Shown here one piece after another: positions 1 through 9,300 of a stretch of DNA of 64,000 bases (positions are counted from its first letter, which is position 1; every line of letters begins with the position of its first letter). Below the pieces are notes generated by a model. That model was not told the origin of the DNA. It saw only the letters and a list, made by a program, of their open reading frames with translations, and searched no databases. Location: assembly GCF_000745185.1 (NCBI RefSeq), contig NZ_JQNJ01000001.1, positions 62,001 through 126,000 of the forward strand, written 5' to 3'. This DNA comes from Muricauda sp. MAR_2010_75. GTDB taxonomy: Bacteria; Bacteroidota; Bacteroidia; Flavobacteriales; Flavobacteriaceae. The position numbers and the translations under genes were made by a program.

Positions 1-510
1 ATGCAAGTAGGCACGGATGAACAAAGCTTGCCCCTTGAATTCATTCTTTTCATCCTTGGTCAGTCCATTGGATGCATCCACCCCATTGATTATATCATTA
101 GCACTATAGATCAAGTGGTAAGTATGGCGCCACCAATTGGCAATAATACCATTGGCCGCAGCTACTTCACCCTGGTAGAATTGGATCAAATCGGCTCCAA
201 AACCATAGTAGTCCAATTCATCAGCGTATATGCCCAGTACTGGGGTCACCCCTGTGGTTCCCGAAACCATTCCCTGTTCCCGCATCCCAAAATAAAGATT
301 GGCAAGGGCGGATTCCACTGTGGACGGGTCATCGAACACGGTCTCCCATACCAAGGTGTTCCTTGGTGGATCTACTTCTACAAAATCGGCACAACCCATC
401 ATGTTCATAACCAAGATCAATAGGAACGTCCATGGAGTTCCAAATGGCGCTCCAATCGCGGATATTCCCTGGCCTATATTCTCAAATGCTGTATCGTTCA
501 AACGTTTCAT
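1..510 (-). CDS. SusD/RagB-like nutrient-binding outer-membrane lipoprotein (5' part only)
   Basis: This is the N-terminal 170 residues of a SusD-like protein; the rest lies beyond the left edge. A hydrophobic segment (about residues 24-38) ends in MMGC, a lipobox, so the mature protein should be anchored at the cell surface. After the Cys the sequence reads DFVEVDPPRN and then a run on filling a missing visit (VFDDPSTVESALANLY), the usual start of the TPR-rich SusD fold. Such proteins sit on top of a SusC channel and capture glycans or other large nutrients. The ATG at 510-508 lies 15 bp after the stop of the SusC-like gene, so the two are co-transcribed. The substrate cannot be told because the degradative genes are outside the window. 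Confidence 0.88.
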   Translation of the reverse strand, partial: MKRLNDTAFENIGQGISAIGAPFGTPWTFLLILVMNMMGCADFVEVDPPRNTLVWETVFDDPSTVESALANLYFGMREQGMVSGTTGVTPVLGIYADELDYYGFGADLIQFYQGEVAAANGIIANWWRHTYHLIYSANDIINGVDASNGLTKDEKNEFKGQALFIRAYLH

Positions 511-525
511 ATTAAGGGTTTAAGG

Positions 526-3500
526 TTAAAAACTAAGTTGGAGTCCAAGGGTCATCTGGCGTAAGGCGGGCAAACGTGTATTGGTCGGCTGTTCGGGATC
601 CGGTCCCTTATACCCCGTAATGGTCCAGAGATTCTGGCCTTGGAGGTATACGTTGATGTCAAGCCCCTCCTTTATGTCGGGAATCTTGTAATTCAATGAA
701 ATATTCCTCAAACGGATGAATGAAGCATCCGAAACTGCAGCATTGCTTTGCTGTTGGTACTGGTCCAGATCCCCGATAGGCACCAAGCCACTATAGGCCC
801 TAGAAAAGGGCACCAGGTCTCCAGGCTGCTGCCAACGATCGTACATTTCCTTGGGGGCATTACCCTTTAGGCCCGGGACGGTCCCAAACAGTAGATTATT
901 CAACGCCTTTTGCTTTTTGAACTGAAAGAAGACATCCAAGGTAAAGTTCCCCATGCTTAAGGTATTTCCCAACCCCCCATAAAACTTGGGGGCCAAGTCC
1001 TCGACCCATTCCCGGTCCTCCAGCCTGCTGATGATCCCATCCCCATTAAAGTCTTCGAAACCATACATCCCAGTTTCAGGGTCCACCCCTAGGGAATGGT
1101 ACAGTTTCAGTATGGTCAGGGGCTCCCCTATGATATACCTATTGGCAAAGGTTGAGTTTTCAAGTCCATCAAATTCCACCAACCTATTTTTCGGAAGGGT
1201 CAGGTTCAGGGTGGTGGACCAATTGAATTTCCGCGATTGGACATTTACAGTCCGTATGTCCAATTCAATCCCGGTATTCTCAACTATGGCATCAAAATTT
1301 CCCGTCAGTTCCGAAAATCCCGTAGTGGCCGCCAATGGAATCCCGACCAACTGATTGGATGATCGGTTACGGTACCATGATGCATTGAGCAATATTCGGT
1401 CCTTGAAGAAACCCAATTCCAGGGCAGCCTCCAATTTCCTGTTCTCCTCCCAACCGAACAAGGGATTGAACAGTCCCGTAGGTTCAATGACCGTTACCCC
1501 ATCATAATGGTCCCCGGTAACGGAATAGGTATCCAAGAATCGATAATCACCGACATTATCACTTCCCGTAGTGCCATAACTCGACCTTAACTTTCCATAG
1601 CTCAGAACAGAATTTTCACACCAAAGACCCTCCTCGGAGAAAAGCCAGGCCAATCCGACCGCACCAAAGTTTCCAAACTGTTTGCCCGGTCCAAATCGGG
1701 AAGATCCATCCCTTCGTCCGGTCAGGTTAATGAAATACCTATCCAAGAATTTAAGGTTGATACGCCCAAACACAGCATTATAGTTATATACATTGTCTGT
1801 ATTGGAAAGGATATCCAGATTGTCCGCAGCGGCCATGTTAAGGATCAGTTCATTGTTGGGGAAGCCCCGACCCCGCAGAGCGAGCTGTTCCGTGGTCTCC
1901 TGCTGAAAGGTGGTACCCAAAAGGACGTCCAACGAAAATTGGTCCCATTGTTTCATCCAATTCAATTGGGGTTCCACAATCCATGATTCCCTTTTGGACA
2001 CATTGGTCATCAGGTAGGAGTAATTTTGGGGTGTCAGTCCATATTGTGGGTTTCTTGACGAGGAGGGCATGGCCCTTTGGGCATCCAATCGATAGTTGGT
2101 AAAGCCCATGCTGGACTTCACTTCAAGATTGTCCAAGATCTTATAGGAGACCACTGCATTGGTGATGAGGGTATTGGAAACGACCATATATTTTTCCTCC
2201 AATGCAGCCATAGGGTTTTCCCATGTATTGCCTTCCCAGTTGATATTCCCTTCTGCATCATAGAGTGCAGGGGCATTGGGTTCCAAGGTATATGCCATGG
2301 TACTAAAATCCGTGCTGGGCAAATAATTATCCTCTTTGGCGTAAGAGGTCGAAAGGCTGACCCCAAACTTGCCATCCTCGGAACGATGGTTCAGGGAGGT
2401 ATTCAAATTTGCCCTTTTGTATCTAAAATCCCCTGGAAAGACCGTGGTCTCCTTTTGATAGGCTCCACTGATCAAAAATTGGGTTTGTTCACTGCCACCG
2501 GAGAAAGAGAGTTGCGCATTGTTTCGGTATGCCGTGCCCCCGATAAGTACCTTTTGCCAATCGGTATATCGATTTTGGTCCCAAAGGGTCACATCAGGCC
2601 AAAAGAAATCCAACCCTGGATTGCCCAAAAGGTTATCAACCCCATCATTGATGATCCCCTCCCTGCGCAATTCCAAGTATTCCTTTGTTTTCATCAAGTC
2701 CATAAAATGGGATACCTGTCCAAGGGAAGTACTCAACCGGGCATCGAAGCGGGTCTTGCCCGCCCTGCCCTTCTTGGTGGTAATGAGCACCACACCATTG
2801 GCGCCACGGGACCCATAGATGGCCGTTGCATCAGCATCTTTCAGCACCTCTATGCTCTCAATATCATTGGGATTGATGGCATTGAGGGGACTAATGTTTC
2901 CGCCAACGATCGCGGTTGACAGACGGGCCGACCCCATCGATTGGGAACTAAAGGGTACACCATCCACAATGAACAACGGATCGGATGCCCCGTTGATGAA
3001 ATTCCTGCCCCGGACCTCAATGGAGAACCCACCTCCGGGCACCCCTGTATCCTGAACAATATTGACTCCTGACATGTGTCCCTGCATGGCGGCCAAGGGA
3101 TTGCCCACGGGCTGTTTATCGATGACCTCTGCCTTAATGGTGGCAATATTTCCGGTGCGTTCCTTTTCGGAAACTTTATAGTACCCTGCATTGAGCACCA
3201 CTTCACCCAATACGGTAACATCCTCCTCCAAGGAAACAATAAGCTCTTCCCTATCCCCAATGGCCACTGAAAGGGTTTTGTAGCCCACCATGGAAAAGAT
3301 AAGCACATCGGTAGGACCCGCATTGATAGAAAAGGAACCATCTAAATCTGAAATAGTTCCAATATTCTTGGATTCCACCACAAGGTTCACCCCGGCCAAG
3401 GGATTCCCTGAAGTATCGGTCACGGTGCCGGAAACAGTGGCCTGTGTTGGTTCCAAGACTTTGCCCGCCTGCATTGTGTTTGTAAAAAAGGGCATTAAAA

Positions 3501-3558
3501 AGACATATAGTGGCATGAACAGGGAAACCCTGTACATGCGTGATATTGATTTTTTCAT
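526..3558 (-). CDS. SusC/RagA-family TonB-dependent outer-membrane receptor
   Basis: At 1010 residues this is a full-length SusC-type transporter. After a signal peptide (about residues 1-31) comes a carboxypeptidase-regulatory-like beta-sandwich (about 42-125, with VSGTVTDTSGNPLAGVNL), then the plug domain with the characteristic DPLFIVDGVPF and IESIEVLKDADATAIYGSR motifs, then a beta-barrel that ends in an aromatic strand (MTLGLQLSF). It imports ligand captured by the SusD-like partner using TonB energy. It is first in the pair and is read leftward from the 735-bp gap. No regulator (SusR, hybrid two-component, or sigma/anti-sigma pair) is visible beside it. The pair probably belongs to the host chromosome rather than the mobile element, but the boundary is not resolved. 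Confidence 0.95.
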   Translation of the reverse strand: MKKSISRMYRVSLFMPLYVFLMPFFTNTMQAGKVLEPTQATVSGTVTDTSGNPLAGVNLVVESKNIGTISDLDGSFSINAGPTDVLIFSMVGYKTLSVAIGDREELIVSLEEDVTVLGEVVLNAGYYKVSEKERTGNIATIKAEVIDKQPVGNPLAAMQGHMSGVNIVQDTGVPGGGFSIEVRGRNFINGASDPLFIVDGVPFSSQSMGSARLSTAIVGGNISPLNAINPNDIESIEVLKDADATAIYGSRGANGVVLITTKKGRAGKTRFDARLSTSLGQVSHFMDLMKTKEYLELRREGIINDGVDNLLGNPGLDFFWPDVTLWDQNRYTDWQKVLIGGTAYRNNAQLSFSGGSEQTQFLISGAYQKETTVFPGDFRYKRANLNTSLNHRSEDGKFGVSLSTSYAKEDNYLPSTDFSTMAYTLEPNAPALYDAEGNINWEGNTWENPMAALEEKYMVVSNTLITNAVVSYKILDNLEVKSSMGFTNYRLDAQRAMPSSSRNPQYGLTPQNYSYLMTNVSKRESWIVEPQLNWMKQWDQFSLDVLLGTTFQQETTEQLALRGRGFPNNELILNMAAADNLDILSNTDNVYNYNAVFGRINLKFLDRYFINLTGRRDGSSRFGPGKQFGNFGAVGLAWLFSEEGLWCENSVLSYGKLRSSYGTTGSDNVGDYRFLDTYSVTGDHYDGVTVIEPTGLFNPLFGWEENRKLEAALELGFFKDRILLNASWYRNRSSNQLVGIPLAATTGFSELTGNFDAIVENTGIELDIRTVNVQSRKFNWSTTLNLTLPKNRLVEFDGLENSTFANRYIIGEPLTILKLYHSLGVDPETGMYGFEDFNGDGIISRLEDREWVEDLAPKFYGGLGNTLSMGNFTLDVFFQFKKQKALNNLLFGTVPGLKGNAPKEMYDRWQQPGDLVPFSRAYSGLVPIGDLDQYQQQSNAAVSDASFIRLRNISLNYKIPDIKEGLDINVYLQGQNLWTITGYKGPDPEQPTNTRLPALRQMTLGLQLSF

Positions 3559-4035
3559 AAATTGAGTTCGTTTGATTTCTTTGTTAATTGTTCATCACAC
3601 TACCCAAAAAAGCCACGGGAAAGTCGTAACTTCCAGAAGGGCATCAAGGTTCGGGCAAAGGCCGTCCTGTCCAAAGGGCAAAAGCCCGTGGAAATGGATT
3701 CCTTAACCAAAAAAAGACCATGATTTCGTGCTGGGTCGGTTACCCAAAAAGTGTAGTCGTTGGTTGCGGGACTAAAAGATCTCGTGAACCGAAAAATCAG
3801 TGTAACGGGTATCCCACAACCCTAGCCTTGGGATTATACGGGGTTTTTTGGCTTTTTCTTAAACAAGATATCGAACACTGAGTGAGATGTCCCAAAAACA
3901 GGACAATCACACAGAGTGAACCCCACATAAAAAAGTTGCCAATTGTTTCCCATAACCTAGAAGGTTGGGCGATGCTTCGAAAATTTAAAGAAACCAAACG
4001 CTAAGAAAAAGTTGGGCGTGAAAACTCAACTTAAC

Positions 4036-4140
4036 CGCTAGTGGTACTGGTATACCTTGCAGAGATAAGTGAGCTCACGCCCGGGTCGTGAGCAAATCTA
4101 CTTATCATCCCTTCTGCAAAAAGTTACCAGTTTTCTAGCG
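4036..4140. repeat. 105-nt imperfect palindrome with five nested stems
   Basis: Five perfectly paired arms nest inside one another: CGCTAG 4036-4041 with CTAGCG 4135-4140; ACTGGTA 4046-4052 with TACCAGT 4125-4131; TTGCAGA 4057-4063 with TCTGCAA 4113-4119; GATAAGT 4064-4070 with ACTTATC 4100-4106; and GCTCACG 4073-4079 with CGTGAGC 4087-4093 around the loop CCCGGGT. That is 34 base pairs in 105 nt. In addition GGGCGTGA at 4014-4021 can pair with TCACGCCC at 4075-4082, which would break the tip stem. It could be a structured RNA, a palindromic mobile repeat or a recombination site; I do not recognise the family. Confidence 0.75.
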
Positions 4141-4239
4141 AGAGATTCAAAGCGATAGCTTCAAATATTATCAATACGAAGAATCGCAAAAATAAATAAT
4201 CAAGGCTAATATATAAAAAAATGTTCACGTAGTCATGTA

Positions 4240-4277
4240 TATGTGAATAATGTTTTTCAAGTCCCGTGATTCACATA
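4240..4277. promoter_or_regulatory. Candidate operator of the XRE regulator
   Basis: TATGTGAAT (4240-4248) is mirrored exactly by ATTCACATA (4269-4277), two 9-bp half-sites with a 20-bp spacer ending 16 bp before the first possible ATG of the XRE gene. A dimeric HTH repressor controlling its own gene would bind such a site. A further TTCAC half-site lies near 4224. Inference from position and symmetry only. Confidence 0.45.
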
Positions 4278-4293
4278 CTTATATATATGCAAA

Positions 4294-4725
4294 ATGAGAA
4301 TAGAAATAATAATGTCACATATAGACTTCCATGTGATTGAAAGTATAAGAGAATTGAGGGTAAAATCAAACCCATATATAGATCAAGTAGAACTGGCACA
4401 ACGCATAGGGGTATCTGAAGGTTATGTTGGGCAAATAGAAAACCCGAAGAGTAGAGCTAAATACAATATGAGAATGATGGCTAGAGCTGCAAAAGCGCTG
4501 AATTTAAGGTCATATCAAGATATTTTTCCCAAGGAGATTTTAAAAAACGATTTAGTAAAAATCAGACTTAAATTGCTTAAAATGGACACCAAAAAACATG
4601 AGGTTGATGAAAACGGAAATGTAAAAAAACGCTTTGAAGTTCTCTCAATCAAAAGTTTAACCAACCATGAAATTCTTCAATGGGAAAACGGTGAATTAGA
4701 ATACATGACTATAATTGAAGAATAA
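4294..4725 (+). CDS. XRE-family helix-turn-helix transcriptional regulator
   Basis: A 143-residue protein with an N-terminal HTH of the Cro/C1 type: after IRELRVKSNPYIDQVELAQRIGVSEGYV comes GQIENPKSRAKYN, the standard order of helices 1-4. The C-terminal half (about 75-143) is charged and not recognised; it may be a dimerisation or ligand part. ATG at 4312 (MSHIDFHVIE) is an equally plausible start, since the HTH begins just after it. The gene sits alone in AT-rich DNA ahead of a HEPN-like gene on the same strand (225-bp gap) and next to the defence block, so it may control these genes. A symmetrical operator candidate lies directly upstream. Confidence 0.8.
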   Translation: MRIEIIMSHIDFHVIESIRELRVKSNPYIDQVELAQRIGVSEGYVGQIENPKSRAKYNMRMMARAAKALNLRSYQDIFPKEILKNDLVKIRLKLLKMDTKKHEVDENGNVKKRFEVLSIKSLTNHEILQWENGELEYMTIIEE

Positions 4726-4949
4726 ATCTAAATTACTTTTTTGGTAACAAAAAAAATGGAAATAAGATGGCAACTTAATCGAACAATGTTTGATTGAGAA
4801 TTTGAAAGGGGAAATGTCTGCATAAAATTGGTAAAGTTTTACAAGCAGCCAAACTAATAAATATAGCCAATAAAGTCAAATATAATCGAATTCTGCGTAT
4901 CATAGTTTTGCCTTTAATAATTAATATTTAGTTCTTCCTCAAAATACCA

Positions 4950-5438
4950 ATGATTGAAAACATTAAATTTAAAGAAGCCTCGAAAAGAGAAATAACTCTC
5001 TACACCCTTTTGGGTGAATCTTTATGTGCCGTTCAAATATTGGAGGATGCTCTAAGTCACTCCATTGTCTTAAAAAAAACAGAGCCTGACCAAAGGAAAG
5101 AAGCAGACGATCTTTTAAAAAAACAACAGAAGTATACACTTGGCATGGCGATAAACATTATCAAAAAAGAATCTCTATTCTCTAAACCCTTGGAGTTGGA
5201 GTTGTCAAAACTTTTAACAGAAAGAAACTGGCTTATTCATAAGAGCACTACAGAGAATAAAGATGATTTAAAATCAGATTCATACTTTGAAAAACTTTAT
5301 GAAAGAATAAAAGCGACAACAATAAAAGCTCACAAATTGCAGGTTTCAATTGAGCTCGATTTAATTGAGTATTCCGAAAAAAAAGGAATAGACATGACTA
5401 AAGTCAAAAACGAAATGAAAAAGTACTATGGGGCCTAA
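4950..5438 (+). CDS. Small helical protein with a HEPN-type RNase motif
   Basis: This 162-residue protein is rich in Lys and Glu and looks entirely helical. R92-N-W-L-I-H97 fits the Rx4-6H catalytic motif of HEPN ribonucleases, including the polar Asn after Arg that is common in the family, and follows a helical segment as expected. HEPN proteins cut RNA in toxin-antitoxin, abortive-infection and CRISPR accessory systems. The upstream XRE gene could be its regulator or antitoxin, but the 225-bp gap argues against tight coupling. Base composition is visibly more AT-rich than the flanks, suggesting separate acquisition. A non-enzymatic HEPN or another helical family is possible; only one motif supports the call. 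Confidence 0.5.
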   Translation: MIENIKFKEASKREITLYTLLGESLCAVQILEDALSHSIVLKKTEPDQRKEADDLLKKQQKYTLGMAINIIKKESLFSKPLELELSKLLTERNWLIHKSTTENKDDLKSDSYFEKLYERIKATTIKAHKLQVSIELDLIEYSEKKGIDMTKVKNEMKKYYGA

Positions 5439-5719
5439 TTTTTAAAAAATAAGAAACTCCTTTGGATGTGTTACATGTTCCAAAATGGAAGGAAAATTAT
5501 AAGGGTCTATCCTGAAAGATCATCCACACAAATTACTTTCAAAATAACACTTTGCTTTAGTTGGTTCTCTTCTAAAACTTACATGATAAAGGAAAAATTT
5601 AGTATACATCTATCAGTCAACTATTTAGGCATGAGTTTTGAATAAATATTAACAATTTTACGGCTCCAAAGTCAAAAGAAGTATTTTAGTTGTTCTTTAA
5701 GTAATTGTATAATAACCCT

Positions 5720-6328
5720 ATGGATGCCAAGTATCAAAATCCTCATATAGAGGATGCCCAATACGCAGCTAAAGCTTTTGTCAGTTGTAGTCTGCGAAAA
5801 GAGGACGAGCCGTTTGTTGAATTTGTGGAACGAATATTACTGCATTGCCAGATAAAGCCTATGGGCACTGTGGGGCGTCACTCCATTGCACCAGTTCCTA
5901 TCGTGGAACAAATGAAGAAAAACATTCCACTGGCGGATTTTCTCGTTGTGGTAGCCACCCCACGATATGTACAAAGGGACATGGCCAATAGCTCAAAATC
6001 CCTATATGGACTCTCCGAAATGATCCATGTGGAGGCGGGAATGGCCTATATGTTAGGCAAACCTGTTGTTGTTTTTGTCAAGCAAGGGACGGCCGTAGGT
6101 AGTTTTTTGCCCAATGTCACACAATACATCACCTTGGATGGTACTGTCAGAAACCTTCAAGAGCAAGGGCACCAAATCAGCCAATTATTAAAGAATGCCG
6201 TTGAGCAGATACGGAAAGCCAAGGAAACCGAAGACCAGAAATCCTTTTGGAGAATGGTGCGAAATGGCTTGGCGATTGTAGGTGGAATAAAAGTGTTGGA
6301 CTATATGACTCGGGAAGTGGAGGATTAA
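5720..6328 (+). CDS. TIR-like / nucleoside-deoxyribosyltransferase-like protein of a STAND defence operon
   Basis: The 202-residue protein opens with a TIR-type first strand (AFVSCSLRKEDEPF), has a central ADFLVVVATPRYVQRD strand-loop and then EMIHVEAGMAYMLGKPVVV. Glu105 is in the position of the catalytic Glu of TIR NADases and 2'-deoxyribosyltransferases (the E-x-G-x-A-x-x-x-G-K-P pattern). The C-terminus has a helical, mildly hydrophobic tail (about 175-195). TIR-like proteins in phage defence hydrolyse NAD+ or make signalling nucleotides. The ATG at 5720 is preferred to a TTG five codons earlier. Its stop is only 22 bp before the nuclease-NACHT gene, so the two should be made together; this protein may be an effector or signal source for that sensor. 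Confidence 0.65.
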   Translation: MDAKYQNPHIEDAQYAAKAFVSCSLRKEDEPFVEFVERILLHCQIKPMGTVGRHSIAPVPIVEQMKKNIPLADFLVVVATPRYVQRDMANSSKSLYGLSEMIHVEAGMAYMLGKPVVVFVKQGTAVGSFLPNVTQYITLDGTVRNLQEQGHQISQLLKNAVEQIRKAKETEDQKSFWRMVRNGLAIVGGIKVLDYMTREVED

Positions 6329-6350
6329 GCCTTCATTTGGTGTACAGAAA

Positions 6351-9300
6351 ATGACGAAAGGAGGCAACAGTGGAAAATTATTTGAGGAACAGGCCAAAGT
6401 GTTCTTTTCAAGGATTTTCCAGCGATTGGGATACACCATATTAAAAGAACGCCCTCAATTTAGTGGTACACAGGATGGGTTCGACATACAGTTTATGGTC
6501 ACAGATGGCATGACCGTGCGCAATATCTATGTGGAATGCAAGGATTACACTACCGACCCAGCTTTCGGGAATATCTATGCAAAGCTCCATGACTTGGAGA
6601 CCTCGGGCTATTTGCTCAAAGAAAATGATATTGCAATATTCATTAGTCCAAGATCCAATTTTGGGAATCACAGAAATCCAGAAAAATCAGAGCGCACCTT
6701 TAATCGGAGCAAGTATCCCTTCAGGGTTTGTCTGTTCGAAAAGGCCCATGGTATTGATAAGCTTTTTGCATTGGAACCTGAAATCTATGAAGCCGTGTAT
6801 GGCCATTCTCTGTCTTTTGAAATTGACGAAGAAAAAGAACTGGACAGGTTCAAAACACTCCTTTTTTATAAGACCAATGAAGAATTCACGATAGCTGCTG
6901 TCAGAAAAACCAGATTCATTACCCATCTGGTCAAGGAGGCACACTACATCCAGAGAGGGGTTACGCTTATCCAAGATCCTGAGACTGATGACAGACACCT
7001 ATTCAATATCCTTAACAAAGAAGTCGCACTGTTTGGAATAAACGATGTGCTACACAACATTTTAACCGATGCGGTTTGTCCAGGATTGGTATTATTGGGC
7101 AATCCAGGTATGGGAAAGTCCATTGAACTCAAGGAACTGGCCATGGATTATTGGGAACATAGGGAAGAAAACCTGTGGATTCCATTTTACCGGTCCATCA
7201 ATAGTTTCGGGAAACAAGATACCCTTGAAAATCATTTACCACCGAATTGGAAGGACATCCCACAATTGTTGGTCATTTTGGACGGTCTGGACGAAATTTC
7301 ATATGGGCAGACCTTCCGCACCATGATTGAAAATTTCATTCAAAACCATGACGGTGAGACCACCGTCAAATTTGTCATCAGTTGCCGCACCAATATATAT
7401 GAATCAACAATCAGGGACATCACCAATTTTAGATGCTGTACCTTGAACAGCCTGGATTTTAAGCATGCCCTTAAATACTTGGTCGACAAATATCAAATGC
7501 CCTCAGAGAGCGATTATTACCACGAAATTGCAGGTGTACAAAAGGAATTTTTCGAAAACCCCTATTATCTGAACCTATTGGGGGATTATTACCAAGAAAG
7601 CCAAAAGTTGCCCAGCAACAAGTCGGAGTTAATGGAACGTTATATAGCGAAAAGGCTACATGATGATGAAAAATCCAAGGGAAAGACACAAGATTTTGAT
7701 CCAGGGAAAATACTACGAGCATGTAAAAAGGTGGCTTTTTCATTGGAAGCCATGCAAACCCGTAATATTTCGGGGGAGCAATTAACCATGTTATTACAGG
7801 AGACCAAACCCATTTTCGTCAACTCAGGATTTGCACAAAGGGTGGTCAATGCGGACAAATGGGAGTTTGAACACCGCAATCTCCAAGAGTTTTTTGTGGC
7901 GAAAACGCTCAGTAATTTTGAAGTGGACAAGATAATAGAATTCATAGCCTTGGACGATGCCAAACCAAAGACTCATCCTTCCTGGTTGAATTCGATTTCC
8001 TTTTTGCTCAACCTTTTAGACTCTAAATCAGATAAAATGGCCAGCCTGGTCAAGTGGTTGCAGGAAAATGATGCCATTGTTTTGTTCCAAGCGGACCGTT
8101 CAAGGATCAATGATGGTATACGCAAAGAGGTATTTCAAGATTACTTTATCAAGCGTTGCAAGGAACAGACGCTTTGGGTGAGAAAATATGACCAAGAAAC
8201 CAAAGACGTGGCCAGGTTCGCAGATTCCGATGTTAACAGGAATTTTCTAATAAAGGAACTTAGTGATAAAGACAATCATAGGCGAACTCGTATTTCAGCA
8301 ATGTTTCTGCTCTCTCAAATGGATACTGCCTTAATGGATGAGCGATTCAAAAAGGTTCTGTTTTGTTGTCTGCAAGCTTCATTAGAAGAGGTTGATATTG
8401 ACTTCAAAGCGGAAATCCTCCATCTTATCCATGAAAAGGGCTACCACAGGTCAGAGGAATATCTTTCCAAATTGATTTCCACGGTTTCCCACATTGATCA
8501 TGAACGTATTACCAGTATGTTGCTCAAGCTGATTTTGGAATCGGATGTTGACAAGCACATTGAATATATAAGGTCAATCACTGCTATTGTGGCCGGCGAG
8601 AAACAGCGGAAACACCAAACAAGGGAGAACTATATGACGAGCGAAAAAGGGTACTTCAGAAGTGCCCTTATAAATCTTGGACAAGCACGTAACCAAGTAT
8701 ATGCATTGCAGGTGTTTTTGGAACATGGGGATGACATACGATTGGAAAATAACGATTTAGCGAAGTTGACCCAAAAAATGGCCGAATCCTATGCGAATAC
8801 CAAGGAAATGTATGGTTATACTATGGAGTGGTTGACAAAAGCCTTGGAGAATAGGCTGACAACTTATAGAAATGAGGAAGATTTGGCAGCATTTTTCAAA
8901 AAAACGGGAACAAATGACAAAGCCTTCATGGATATTTACCAATCCCCTCCGACCATGGAGAACAAAAGATACTTTTTGGCCTATCTGATTTCGGATAACA
9001 CACTTCCCGTCCTCGTTGAAGATTACCAAAAAGGAACACTTGAAGCTAATGAATTGTATTTTTTCAGAAACGTTTTGAGCCGAGTGGATGTAGACCTTGC
9101 ACTCAAGTTTGAAAAAAGGATTTTGGAAAGTACAGAGTATCGACTGAGGGAGGATTTCATAGATGTCGAGCTAAGAAAACTATGGGCGGATTACCATGAA
9201 ACCAAAGAGCAAAGCTCCTTTGACCTTTTGTTTGATCGAAAAGGGCTCAAAAGACTTGCAGAAGACTATTTTGATTTAATTGGCAAGTCCAAATTGGATT

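Larger units (their letters stand above)
3559..4293. other. Long non-coding gap upstream of the SusC-like gene
   Basis: This 735-bp stretch has no convincing coding region; a 66-codon minus-strand reading frame at 3797-3997 has no family features. It should contain the promoter of the susC-like gene, but no clear TAnnTTTG box was found near it. A 7-bp inverted pair (CCACGGG near 3612, CCCGTGG near 3687) may fold in the susC leader. GTTGGGCG occurs twice (about 3964 and 4011). The right part holds the large hairpin at 4036-4140 and the XRE operator, listed separately. The transition into AT-rich DNA occurs here, so a mobile-element or island boundary may lie within it. Confidence 0.55.

Noticed and set aside
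3797..3997. 66-codon minus-strand frame in the leading gap
   Set aside because: No family features, no supporting neighbour or terminator, and it covers sequence with other structural signals.
4010..4140. Integron attC site
   Set aside because: GTTGGGC, ACTTAAC and a large hairpin recall attC, but no GTTRRRY/RYYYAAC pair flanks the hairpin in the right order on either strand, and there is no integron integrase.
4036..4140. Known housekeeping RNA (SRP RNA, 6S RNA, retron msr-msd)
   Set aside because: The tip lacks the SRP GGAA/conserved loop, no 6S open bubble is evident, and no reverse transcriptase gene is present for a retron.
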